Origin: Pseudofrankia coriaricola
Lineage (GTDB): Bacteria; Actinomycetota; Actinomycetes; Frankiales; Frankiaceae
DNA length: 33,043 nucleotides
Direction of reading: 5' to 3'
Assembly: GCF_001854805.1 (NCBI RefSeq)
Contig: NZ_MBLO01000227.1
Location: 1 to 33,043, forward strand
A program made the translations under genes and the position numbers. The notes under the pieces are model-generated. The model made no database searches. It was not told where the DNA came from and saw nothing but the letters and a program-made list of their open reading frames with translations. Positions 21,687-29,200 of this stretch are shown here, in pieces; position 1 is the first letter of the stretch, and every line of letters begins with the position of its first letter.

Positions 21687-22904
21687 GTGTCGCTGATGGA
21701 GACGATGCGTAGCGGCGTGGCAGGCTCGTGGGCCGTGGACACCCAGGTGGACGAGACGCCGGCCGGGTACGTCGGCACGAGGGATGCCCGCGAGCACGGC
21801 CCGTCGCGACGTCCCCCGGCACCAGCACCGCCGGGATCGCCGGCCCCTCCACCGGAGCTGGCGGCGGTGGCGGCGGCGGGCTCGTCGCCGCGGGTCGTAT
21901 CCGCTCGGCGCGCGTTCGCGCTGGTCACACTGTCGCTGGCCACCGTGGCACTGCTGCGCGCACCGGCCGCGGTCCACGCCGGCGAGGGAATGCCGCCGGG
22001 CACGACTCGAGAGGTTGTTCTAGCCCTCGCCCGTCCGCTCGCGACCGTCACCCACCCGCTCGGCCTTGACTGGCCGAGCGAGCGGTTTTCGGCATTGTTC
22101 GGGCACGGCGGCCCGGCCACCCCCACCGAGCTGGTCACCGCCGCGGGCCGGGAGAAGCCGGGGGCCACGATGACCGGGCCGCGGGTGGCCGGCAACGGAC
22201 AGACCACGCCCGCGCCGGTCGAGCCTGCTCCGGTTCGGGTCCCAACGACCGCCGACCCGCTGCGCGTCCTCGTCACCGGCGACTCGCTCACCGAGTCGCT
22301 GGGCCCGACGATCACCAACTCCGCGCCGGCCACCGTGCGAGCGCAGACCGACACCCGGTTCGGCACCGGCCTCGTTCGTCCTGACTTCTTCGACTGGGCG
22401 AGTCACGCCCGCGCACAGATCGCGGCCCGTGACCCGGAGGTCGTCGTCGTGGCCCTCGGCGCCAACGACGGCCAGGGCATCACCCTGCCCGACGGCACGA
22501 TCCTGCCGGCCGGGTCACCGGGGTGGGCTGACGAGTACCGGCGCCGCGCCCTCGTCGTGCTCCGGATCTGGACGGATGACGGCAGGCGCCGGGTGTACTG
22601 GGCCAGCCTGCCGCCAGCGCGCTCCGGCCGCCTCGACGGCTACTTCCGCCAGCTCAACGCCGCGGTGGCGGACGCCGCCCGCCAGGTGCCCGGCGCCACG
22701 TTCCTGGACCTGGCGCCCGAACTGACCAATCGGGGCCACTACAGCGACTATCTACGCGACTCGGCCGGCCACACCGTGCTCGCCAGGACCCGCGACGGTG
22801 TCCATTACACGCTGGATGGCTCCCGGATCGTCGCCTCCCCGATCCTCGCGGCACTCACCGCCGACTATCACCTGACCACACCAGTACCCGGCGGCAGCGG
22901 GTAG
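21687..22904 (+). CDS. SGNH/GDSL-family hydrolase, membrane-anchored
   Basis: A 405-residue protein. A disordered N-terminus of about 70 residues precedes one hydrophobic helix (AFALVTLSLATVALLRAPAA). The extracytoplasmic SGNH domain starts near residue 190: block I GDSL with Ser200, block III GANDGQ, and block V DGVH with D370 and H373. It resembles the DUF459/AlgJ-like esterase or acetyltransferase proteins that take acyl groups from an MBOAT partner. The MBOAT gene directly upstream supports this role in O-acylating a cell-surface glycan; the acceptor is unknown. The GTG start has GAGG eight to nine bases upstream; an ATG three codons later is possible. Confidence 0.92.
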   Translation: MSLMETMRSGVAGSWAVDTQVDETPAGYVGTRDAREHGPSRRPPAPAPPGSPAPPPELAAVAAAGSSPRVVSARRAFALVTLSLATVALLRAPAAVHAGEGMPPGTTREVVLALARPLATVTHPLGLDWPSERFSALFGHGGPATPTELVTAAGREKPGATMTGPRVAGNGQTTPAPVEPAPVRVPTTADPLRVLVTGDSLTESLGPTITNSAPATVRAQTDTRFGTGLVRPDFFDWASHARAQIAARDPEVVVVALGANDGQGITLPDGTILPAGSPGWADEYRRRALVVLRIWTDDGRRRVYWASLPPARSGRLDGYFRQLNAAVADAARQVPGATFLDLAPELTNRGHYSDYLRDSAGHTVLARTRDGVHYTLDGSRIVASPILAALTADYHLTTPVPGGSG

Positions 22905-22916
22905 TGAACCGCACTG

Positions 22917-23318
22917 TCAACGGCCGCGAGCGGCTGCGAAGCCGAATCCGGCACCGTCGAGGTCGGCACGGGCCGCGGTCACGACCTGGTAGGCCTCGGC
23001 GACGAGCTGGGAGCGCCGGGCCGAGTCGAGGCCGGGCCGGCCGAGCAGGCCGAGCAGGTCCTCCGCGAGGACAGTCGCCTGGTCTGCGAGGCCATGGGGA
23101 GCAAGCGGCGGTGGCTGCGCGCCGTCGGGGGCCGCGGAGCCCGCCACCCGACCCAGGCGGGCCAGCTCGCGGGAGAACGCGGCGGTCCGCTCCGCCCGGG
23201 TGCCACCGGCGGCGGCGCGCACGTCCCAGGATGCGGGGCTCCAGCTCCGGAGGCGGTCCAGCAGCCAGTTGAGCTCACGGGTCAGATCCCGGGCCAGGCC
23301 CTGGACCGATTCCGACAT
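22917..23318 (-). CDS. Conserved actinobacterial hypothetical protein
   Basis: A 133-residue, mostly helical protein without membrane segments or Cys. It opens MSESVQGLARDLTRELNWLLDRLRSWSPASWDV, with repeated TRAERTAAFSRELARL and LAEDLLGLL helices. The ATG has AAGGTG about six bases upstream. It is convergent with the SGNH gene (12-base gap) and divergent from the DUF4287-like gene. I do not recognise a named domain; the composition suggests a small helical-bundle protein. Confidence 0.75.
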   Translation of the reverse strand: MSESVQGLARDLTRELNWLLDRLRSWSPASWDVRAAAGGTRAERTAAFSRELARLGRVAGSAAPDGAQPPPLAPHGLADQATVLAEDLLGLLGRPGLDSARRSQLVAEAYQVVTAARADLDGAGFGFAAARGR

Positions 23319-23426
23319 CCAGGCACCTTACCTGACGAGGACGACGCCGGGTCTTGCTCTACGGTTCGCCATGATGCACCCTCCCTTCATGGTCCGTTGA
23401 CTACGGGTTCAGCTCAGGAGGCGCGC

Positions 23427-23663
23427 ATGTCTCAGTTTCGCTCCGTCCAGACACCGCAGACCCACCAGAGTCTCATCCAGCGCCTTCCGAAGGTCACCGG
23501 CCACGATCTAGCTCATTGGCTCGCGCGTATCGAGGATGGCCCAGGCCTGCTGCGGGTCCCGGAGCGTGTCAACTGGCTACGCGACGAGTACAACCTCCCG
23601 CACTGCTACGCCGCCGCGCTCGTCCACGAGTCCGACATGCGCCGCCGCGCGATCAGGGTCTGA
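23427..23663 (+). CDS. DUF4287-like small protein
   Basis: A 78-residue soluble protein: QSLIQRLPKVTGHDLAHWLARIEDGPG, then VNWLRDEYNLPHCYAAALVHESD. The arrangement of a helix pair ending in a WLRDEYNL...A.ALVHE motif matches DUF4287. Function is unknown. AGGAGG at 23416-23421, five bases before the ATG, is one of the best ribosome binding sites in the window, suggesting strong expression. The 107-base gap upstream is shared with the divergent hypothetical gene. Confidence 0.82.
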   Translation: MSQFRSVQTPQTHQSLIQRLPKVTGHDLAHWLARIEDGPGLLRVPERVNWLRDEYNLPHCYAAALVHESDMRRRAIRV

Positions 23664-23681
23664 CTCCACCCAGCGCCAGGC

Positions 23682-23708
23682 CGGTCGGGGCGCTGAGCGC
23701 CCCGACCG
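23682..23708 (+). terminator. Dispersed 3' palindrome, copy 3, as extended terminator hairpin
   Basis: CGGTCGGGGCGCT and AGCGCCCCGACCG form a perfect 13-bp stem around one base, 19 bases after the DUF4287-like stop. Read along the transcript it contains GTCGGGGCGCTGAGCGCC, matching the element seen after other genes, but in plus orientation as expected for a plus-strand gene. Confidence 0.7.
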
Positions 23709-23731
23709 CGGGCCTGGGGACCGGGTCCTCC

Positions 23732-23807
23732 CTGCCGGAGCGGCGACAGACCGGCCACCCGCCAGGTCTCTGCCGGAACGGCGACAGACCGCTATCCGCC
23801 AGGTCCA
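23732..23807. repeat. CCTGCCGGA-family repeat, copy 3: 38-bp tandem duplication
   Basis: Two adjacent 38-base units (from 23732 and 23770) share CTGCCGGA, then CGGCGACAGACCG, then CCGCCAGGTC, with several differences between units. The core resembles the repeats at 6836 and 11742. It sits in the 417-base gap between two convergent genes, which otherwise holds only the 3' palindromes. Confidence 0.6.
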
Positions 23808-24020
23808 CGGTGGGCGCGCCCGCCGTCACTCCGTCCCATGGGCATTCACGGTTCTGACTGTCAGGCGACGCCGTCGACGCAACCCCGGTCCGGCGAGACG
23901 CCAGCGCAACCCGACCACCACCCGCGACAGCGCATTGGCGCACCGCCAACGCACCCCAGCTCCGAACCCCGACCCACACCGGCCCCGGCCGTACACATCA
24001 GCCCCGGGACCAGGCGGGGA

Positions 24021-24037
24021 GGGCGCCCTAGGCGCCC
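24021..24037 (-). repeat. Dispersed 3' palindrome, copy 4 (Bax-inhibitor side)
   Basis: GGGCGCC and GGCGCCC arms around CTA, followed by GAC. It keeps the GAGGGCGC...GCGCCCGAC frame of the element but with a changed centre. It lies 44 bases after the stop of the Bax-inhibitor-1 gene. Confidence 0.5.
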
Positions 24038-24080
24038 GACATGCGCCGCGGCGGGGCGGCCGCGCAAGCGACCTTCCCCG

Positions 24081-24887
24081 CTAGCGCCGCAGCTTTGAGA
24101 GGAGGCGGAGCATCTCCAGATAGACCCAGAGGAAGCCGATGAGCAGGCCGTACGCGGCCCGCCAGGCCTCCACGCGCGGCGCCCTGGCCGCCACCGCCCG
24201 TTCGATGTAGTCGAAGTCGAGGATGAACTGCAGGCTGGCGAACACCAGGACCACCAGGCTGAACAGGATCCCCAGCGGGGTGGCGTCGTTCATCACCGGC
24301 AGCTGGCTACTGCTCGTGAGCCGCAGCACGAGGTCGATCAGGCTCAGCACGATGACGGCGGACAGCACCGCGCCGACGACTCGCGCCATCCGCGGCGTCG
24401 CCCGAATGCGCCGGCTGCGGTAGGCGAGCAGCATGGCCGTGAAGATCACGCCCGTACCGAGTAGCGCCTGCGGGATGATCCCCGAGTAGGCCGACTCGTA
24501 CGTCCGGGACAGACCGCCGGCGCCGATGCCGGCCAGCACCGCGAACGCGATCACCAAGGGCGGCGTCGCTCGCCCGCTGAACCCGATCACCAGGCTCAGG
24601 ACGAACCCGGCGATGCCGGCACCCGCGACCAGACCGGGCGAGCCTGGGACGAGCAGCCAGCCGATGGCCCCGCCGACGCCCGCCACCCCGAACAGCCCGA
24701 GGGTGTGCATGATGACGTCGTCGATGGTGAGCCCGCTCGGCTGCCGGTAGACCCGCGCCAGGTCCTCCGGCGTCGGTGCCCCGGGCATCCCGTTCCGCGG
24801 GTCCGGCGGCCAGCTGACCTCATCCCGCCCGGCCGGCGCCGAACGCATCCGGGTGAAGACCGGGTTACTTGATCGAATTATCGCCAT
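24081..24887 (-). CDS. Bax inhibitor-1/YccA family membrane protein
   Basis: A 268-residue protein. A soluble N-terminus of about 65 residues precedes seven hydrophobic segments, and a C-terminal helix ends LEMLRLLSKLRR. The spacing of segments and the block SLQFILDFDYIERAVAA match the Bax inhibitor-1 family as found in actinobacteria. Family members are pH-sensitive calcium leak channels or regulators of membrane proteases; the role here is unknown. The ATG at 24887 (MAIIRSSNPVFTR) is chosen because homologs begin similarly; upstream in-frame sequence is not protein-like. It is convergent with the DUF4287-like gene. Confidence 0.9.
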   Translation of the reverse strand: MAIIRSSNPVFTRMRSAPAGRDEVSWPPDPRNGMPGAPTPEDLARVYRQPSGLTIDDVIMHTLGLFGVAGVGGAIGWLLVPGSPGLVAGAGIAGFVLSLVIGFSGRATPPLVIAFAVLAGIGAGGLSRTYESAYSGIIPQALLGTGVIFTAMLLAYRSRRIRATPRMARVVGAVLSAVIVLSLIDLVLRLTSSSQLPVMNDATPLGILFSLVVLVFASLQFILDFDYIERAVAARAPRVEAWRAAYGLLIGFLWVYLEMLRLLSKLRR

Positions 24888-25128
24888 GTCGGCTCGCCGC
24901 CCCTTCGTGCTGGCCACCGAGCGGCGCCCTGCCACCCCGCGCGCCGGCGCGTGCCCCACACGCCGACCAACACTCCCCGCAAACAATAAACGTCATCCCG
25001 CATCGGCCGGTTCCCCCATCGCGCCAGCCCGCCGAGGGGCACACTCGCCCGGCGCGCGGAGCCAATCCATCAGGTCCTCCGCGTGGGATCCGGACACCCG
25101 CTCGCGTCCACGCGAAGCAGGCAGGGCG

Positions 25129-25164
25129 CGCACAGGCACCCAGAGCCGCACAGGCACCCAGAGC
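25129..25164. repeat. Exact 18-bp head-to-tail tandem repeat
   Basis: CGCACAGGCACCCAGAGC occurs twice without spacer (25129-25146, 25147-25164). The surrounding region, 24888-25259, has no convincing gene. Confidence 0.75.
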
Positions 25165-25259
25165 TACAGAACGGCCACGACAACGCGCGCCAGAAGCACA
25201 AAGAGCCCCACAGTCAAGCAATACAAGAAACCCCAGCAAGCGCGCGACCGAAGGGGGAT

Positions 25260-25346
25260 CCAAGGGGGCGAAGCCCCCTTGGCGCGGGGTCCGGGGCTCG
25301 GCCCCGGGGCAATATCGCGGCCCTTGGCGAAGCCGCCGAAGGCGGC
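25260..25346. repeat. Cluster of three triloop hairpins
   Basis: Three perfect stems follow each other: CCAAGGGGGC/GCCCCCTTGG with loop GAA (25260-25282), CCGGGGC/GCCCCGG with loop TCG (25291-25307), and GCCGCC/GGCGGC with loop GAA (25332-25346). The last lies 21 bases beyond the 3' end of the minus-strand tRNA-like gene and may terminate it. Confidence 0.7.
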
Positions 25347-25367
25347 GAGCATGGAACGCCTGGCTCG

Positions 25368-25442
25368 TGCCGGTGGTCGGAGTCGAACCGACACTCGAGC
25401 TGTTTTTAGGACAGCCTCCTCTACCTGTTGGGATACACCGGC
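25368..25442 (-). tRNA. tRNA-like gene, anticodon position UAA, unusual C33
   Basis: A 75-base cloverleaf. The acceptor stem is GCCGGTG/CACCGGC with discriminator A. The D arm has a 3-bp stem (TCC/GGA) and GG in its loop. The anticodon stem is GCTGT/ACAGC, the variable region is six bases, and the T arm is GTCGG-TTCGACT-CCGAC. The anticodon loop is CCTAAAA, so positions 34-36 read UAA (leucine UUA by the standard code). However, position 33 is C instead of the near-universal U, and the variable arm is short, unlike a normal tRNA-Leu. CCA is not encoded (CGA follows). Identity is therefore unassigned; it could be a noncanonical or degenerating tRNA. Confidence 0.75.
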
Positions 25443-25538
25443 TCGTCTACATCGCTGATATTTCTACCACGCTACGTAGGTTCTGGGAATAACACAACGT
25501 GGAGAAATCACCCGGACGGCGGACGGATGGGGCAGCCG

Positions 25539-25562
25539 TCACCCTTCGTGACGTTAGGGTGA
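25539..25562. other. Inverted repeat in tRNA-ndh gap
   Basis: TCACCCT (25539-25545) and AGGGTGA (25556-25562) around a 10-base loop. It lies about 100 bases upstream of the tRNA-like gene, between it and the ndh terminator. Role unknown. Confidence 0.4.
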
Positions 25563-25632
25563 GCAACGCGCGGACAGATCGGTGCGGACCGTCATAGAAA
25601 GTCGCATGGTCATCACACGGCGGTCATGCCTT

Positions 25633-25653
25633 CGGCCTACTTCCGATAGGCCG
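25633..25653 (-). terminator. Hairpin downstream of ndh
   Basis: CGGCCTA and TAGGCCG arms (7 bp) around a 7-base loop, 68 bases beyond the minus-strand stop of the NADH dehydrogenase gene. Confidence 0.45.
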
Positions 25654-25720
25654 ATATGTCCGTTCTGGGATGGCGCCCGTCCCCGACGATGCCGCGCCCG
25701 CAACGGCTTCCGCCACGCTG

Positions 25721-27109
25721 TCATACCGGGCCGGCCGGCCCTCCCCCGGTGACGGCCGCCCTGGTCCTGGCCGGAGGAGCGGCGGGGGCCGAAGCGGGTG
25801 GCGCGGCGATCGCGCGGCGGAACTCGGCCCGCGGGTCGGCGAACGAGCCGAGGGAGACGATCTCCCGCTTGAAGAAGAGGGACAGAGTCCAGTCGGCCAT
25901 CACCCGGGCCTTGCGATTGAAGGTCGGCAGGCGGCTGAGGTGGTAGGTCCGGTGCATGAACCAGGCTGGCCACCCGCGCAGTTTGATGCCATAGACGTCG
26001 GCCACGCCGCGGTGCAGGCCGAGCGAGGCCACACTGCCGGCGTACCTGTGCTCGTAGGGCTCGATCGGCTCGCGGCGCAGGTGGGCCACCAGATTCTCGG
26101 CGAGCCTGCGTGCCTGCCGGACGGCATGCTGGGCCGATGGGCCGGTGGTCGCGCCCGGTGGCCCGGTCAGGTCGGGCACGGCGGCGCAGTCGCCCGCGGT
26201 CCAGGCGTCCGCGACCCCCTCGACCTGAAGGAAGGCATTGGCCTGCAACCTGCCTCGCTCGTCGAGGGGCAGGTCGGTGTGGCCGAGCACGGGGTTGGCG
26301 CGCACGCCGGCGGTCCACACGATCGTGTCGGAGTCGAACGCGGTGCCGTCGTCGAGTTCGACGTGACCATTCACCAGGCTCGTGACGCGCCGGCCGAGCC
26401 GGACCTCGATCCCCCGGTGCTCGAGTTGTTTGACGGTATAAAGCCCCATGGCCGGCGAGACCTCGGGGAGAATACGGTCGGTCGCCTCGACGAGCACCCA
26501 CCGCAGGTCCCCCGGACCAATGTCCGAATAATAGGCGCACGCATAACGCGACATGTCCTCGAGTTCTGCGAGCGCCTCGATTCCCGCGTATCCACCACCG
26601 ATGAAGACGAAAGTAAGCGCGCGCGTGCGCTCGGCGGGGTCGCGCGTCGACGCCGCGGCGTCGAGCCGGTTTATCACCTTGTTTCGCAGGTAAATAGCCT
26701 CGGCGACCGACTTGAATCCGACGCCGAGATCCGCGAGCCCGGGAATCGGCAGCGTGCGGGCGACCGAGCCGGGCGCCATCACCAGGATGTCGTAGCCGAG
26801 TTCGTACTCGTCACCGCCGACGGTACGGACCGTGGCGACGCGATGCGTGTGCGCGACACTGGTGACCCGGCCACTGACCACCTCGCACCCACGAAGCACC
26901 TTACGCAGCGGGACAACCACATGCCGTGGCTCCAGGTTGCCGGCGGCCGCCTCCGGCAAGAAGGGCTGGTAGGTCATGTAGGAGTTGGGCTCGACGACGG
27001 TCACCATCGCCTCACCTCGCCGCAGCCGGCGCTGCAGCCGCAGGGCTGTGTACATCCCGACGTAACCACCGCCGACGACGAGGATGCGTGGCGCCCGACC
27101 AAATGCCAT
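25721..27109 (-). CDS. ndh: Type II NADH dehydrogenase (NDH-2)
   Basis: A 462-residue FAD enzyme on the inner face of the membrane that passes electrons from NADH to quinone without pumping protons. The N-terminal FAD motif is VVGGGYVGMYTA (about 11-22). The NADH-binding motif is VFIGGGYAGIEALAEL near residue 170. The second FAD contact is WTAGDCAAVPD. The quinone-site region AQHAVRQARRLAENL follows, then a C-terminal amphipathic segment with Trp/Phe residues (GWPAWFMHRTYHLSRLPTF) for membrane attachment, and a Pro/Ala-rich tail. The ATG at 27109 begins just before the FAD fold; upstream sequence is not protein-like. An inverted repeat about 105 bases upstream may regulate it. Confidence 0.94.
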   Translation of the reverse strand: MAFGRAPRILVVGGGYVGMYTALRLQRRLRRGEAMVTVVEPNSYMTYQPFLPEAAAGNLEPRHVVVPLRKVLRGCEVVSGRVTSVAHTHRVATVRTVGGDEYELGYDILVMAPGSVARTLPIPGLADLGVGFKSVAEAIYLRNKVINRLDAAASTRDPAERTRALTFVFIGGGYAGIEALAELEDMSRYACAYYSDIGPGDLRWVLVEATDRILPEVSPAMGLYTVKQLEHRGIEVRLGRRVTSLVNGHVELDDGTAFDSDTIVWTAGVRANPVLGHTDLPLDERGRLQANAFLQVEGVADAWTAGDCAAVPDLTGPPGATTGPSAQHAVRQARRLAENLVAHLRREPIEPYEHRYAGSVASLGLHRGVADVYGIKLRGWPAWFMHRTYHLSRLPTFNRKARVMADWTLSLFFKREIVSLGSFADPRAEFRRAIAAPPASAPAAPPARTRAAVTGGGPAGPV

Positions 27110-27212
27110 GGGAAAGCGGTACCCGCGACGCCAACTCGTACGCCCCGCGGGCGAGGCGCGCCGGGCGTACCCCTCCCCGCCGAAGCCGTCCAGACGTGAC
27201 GTGCACCACGAA

Positions 27213-27242
27213 TACGTCATTTGACTACCCGGCTATGACGTA
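27213..27242. promoter_or_regulatory. Inverted repeat upstream of ndh
   Basis: TACGTCA (27213-27219) and TGACGTA (27236-27242), perfect arms with a 16-base spacer, in the 271-base gap between ndh and the uracil-DNA glycosylase gene. The long spacer would suit a dimer binding two half-sites. No gene is visible in the gap. Confidence 0.4.
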
Positions 27243-27380
27243 GGAGACACCGGTGATTTGGGCCACGACCGGGCAGGCCGAGCGCCCCATAGTGGCATGA
27301 CACCGGGGCAATTCGGATGGCCGGCCGGCCTCTTGCGAACTGTTTGCGCACTTATCGGCTCCCTGGCCCAGCCCAGGACG

Positions 27381-28217
27381 TCAGCGGCGGGCGTCGTCCC
27401 CCGGAGGCAGGCCGGCGTGCCGGGCGGCGGCGGACAGCACGTCCTCGAGCATCTCGGCCGTGACCCGGCCGGTGAAGGTGTTCTGCTGGCTCGGGTGGTA
27501 GCAGCCGAGCAGCAGCGGCCCGGCTGGCAGCTCGATGCGGGTGCCGTGGCCGAAGGCGGGACGGCGGGCAGGCAGCGGGTAGCCCGCGGCCTGCAGCGCC
27601 GGCCAGAGCGCCTGCCAGGCGAAGCCGCCGAGCACCACCACGGCGCGCAGTGCCGGGCGGGTGAGCTCCAGCTCGCGGACCAGCCAGGGCCGGCAGGCAT
27701 CCCGCTCGGCGGGCGTCGGCTTGTTGACCGGTGGCGCGCAGCGCACCGCCGCCGTGATCCTCGTCGCCACCATGCGCTGGCCGTCGCCCGCCGACGTGGA
27801 CGTCGGGAGGATGGCCAGGCCCGCCCGATGCAGCGCCGCGAACAGCCAGTCGCCACTGCGGTCACCGGTGAAGATCCGGCCCGTGCGGTTGCCGCCGTGC
27901 GCGGCCGGGGCGAGGCCCACCAGGAGCACGCGCGCGTCCGGCGGCCCGAACGAGGGCATCGGCCGGCCCCAGTACGGCTCCGTGGCGTACGCGGCGCGGC
28001 GGATCCTCGCGACCTCCTCGCGCCACGCGACCAGCCGCGGGCAGGCCCGGCAGACCGACGCGCACGCGTCGACCTCAGCCACGTCCGGCGCCGTCGCCGC
28101 CAGTCGGGCGACGTCCTCGGCCGACCGCGCCACCGGTGTCGCCGCCGTCGCCGGGTCGCCAGGCCAGCCGGTCCCCGGCGGTACCGGCCCGCGCGGCCCC
28201 GGCTTCTCGGTGGGCAC
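27381..28217 (-). CDS. Family-5 uracil-DNA glycosylase (UdgB)
   Basis: Removes uracil and other deaminated bases from DNA, starting base-excision repair, useful in a high-GC genome prone to cytosine deamination. The 278-residue protein has the four cysteines expected for a 4Fe-4S cluster: C56, C59, C160 and C175. Motif 1 is [19 protein letters not shown] (about 101-119), with Ala where families 1 and 4 have an acidic residue, as in family 5. Motif 2 is [11 protein letters not shown] with H241. The first 30 residues are Pro/Gly-rich. It lies 32 bases downstream of the Ppx/GppA gene and is probably in its operon. Confidence 0.93.
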   Translation of the reverse strand: MPTEKPGPRGPVPPGTGWPGDPATAATPVARSAEDVARLAATAPDVAEVDACASVCRACPRLVAWREEVARIRRAAYATEPYWGRPMPSFGPPDARVLLVGLAPAAHGGNRTGRIFTGDRSGDWLFAALHRAGLAILPTSTSAGDGQRMVATRITAAVRCAPPVNKPTPAERDACRPWLVRELELTRPALRAVVVLGGFAWQALWPALQAAGYPLPARRPAFGHGTRIELPAGPLLLGCYHPSQQNTFTGRVTAEMLEDVLSAAARHAGLPPGDDARR

Positions 28218-28249
28218 GGCCGGGTGCCCTGCCGGGCGCTTCGGGCTCG

Positions 28250-29200
28250 TCAGGGCACCCGAGCGAGGGAGAACGCGATGCCGTCGAGGATGTCGCGCTC
28301 GCTGGCCACCACCGCCGGCAGCCCCGCCCGCTCCATGAGCGTGCGCAGCACCAGCGCGCCAGCGGCGATGACGTCGACCCGGCCGGGGTGCATGACCGCG
28401 AGCGCGGCCCGCTCGGAGTGCGTCATCGCCAGCAGCTTGCCGGTCACCTCCGCGACCGCCTCGGCCGGTGTGGACAGCAGGTGGATCCGTTCGGAGTCGT
28501 ACTCGGGCAGGTCGGCGGCGAGCGCCGCGACGGTGGTGACCGTGCCGGCGACCCCGACGAGCGTCGCCGCCGCACGGATCGGCACCACCTGTTCGGCCAG
28601 GTCGAGGGCGGCGTGGACGTCGGCGACGATCGCCGCGGCCTCGGCCGGGTCGGGCGGGTCGGAGCGGAAGTGGCGCTCGGCCATCCGGACGCAGCCGACG
28701 TTGACCGACCGGGCGGCGAGTACCCCGGAGGCGTCTCCGAGAACCAGCTCGGTGGAGCCGCCGCCGATGTCGGCGACCAGGATGGGCGTCCGGGCGTCCG
28801 GAAGCTCCGCGGCGGCGCCGGCGTAGGACAGTGCCGCCTCCTCGTCGCCGCTGATCACCTCGGGGTCGGTCCCGAGGATCGCCCGCACCCCGTCGACCAG
28901 CTCGGCGCGGTTGCGCGCGTCCCGGGTCGCGCTGGTGGCGACCATCCGCACCCGGGTGGCACCCAGCCGGTCGATCTCGGCGGCGTAGTCGCGCAGCGCG
29001 GCGAAGGTGCGCTCCAGCGCCTCGGGGGCGAGCTCGCCGGTACGGTCCACCCCGGCGCCGAGCCGGACGATCTCCATCCGGCGGGTCAGCTCGCGCAGCC
29101 GCGGCCCGGCCGTGCGCCCCGGGCCGTCGCCGGGCTCGATGTCGGCGACCAGCAGCCGGATCGAATTGGTACCGCAGTCGATGGCGGCGACGCGGCTCAT
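28250..29200 (-). CDS. ppx: Ppx/GppA family phosphatase (exopolyphosphatase)
   Basis: Hydrolyses polyphosphate from its ends and/or pppGpp. The 316-residue, two-lobed ASKHA-fold protein has phosphate-1 loop [15 protein letters not shown] at the start and phosphate-2 loop [14 protein letters not shown] near residue 145, with ISGDEEA before it. It lacks the C-terminal HD extension of E. coli Ppx, like short actinobacterial Ppx1. The ATG at 29200 has AAGGGAG eight bases upstream and overlaps the DUF501 stop (ATGA), so translation is coupled. The eno, ftsB, DUF501, ppx order matches mycobacteria (Rv1023-Rv1026, from memory). Confidence 0.95.
   Translation of the reverse strand: MSRVAAIDCGTNSIRLLVADIEPGDGPGRTAGPRLRELTRRMEIVRLGAGVDRTGELAPEALERTFAALRDYAAEIDRLGATRVRMVATSATRDARNRAELVDGVRAILGTDPEVISGDEEAALSYAGAAAELPDARTPILVADIGGGSTELVLGDASGVLAARSVNVGCVRMAERHFRSDPPDPAEAAAIVADVHAALDLAEQVVPIRAAATLVGVAGTVTTVAALAADLPEYDSERIHLLSTPAEAVAEVTGKLLAMTHSERAALAVMHPGRVDVIAAGALVLRTLMERAGLPAVVASERDILDGIAFSLARVP

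Noticed and set aside
24865-25492. Overlapping open frames of 130-207 codons across the tRNA-like region
   Set aside because: They run through a tRNA cloverleaf and three hairpins, and their translations have no recognisable domain.
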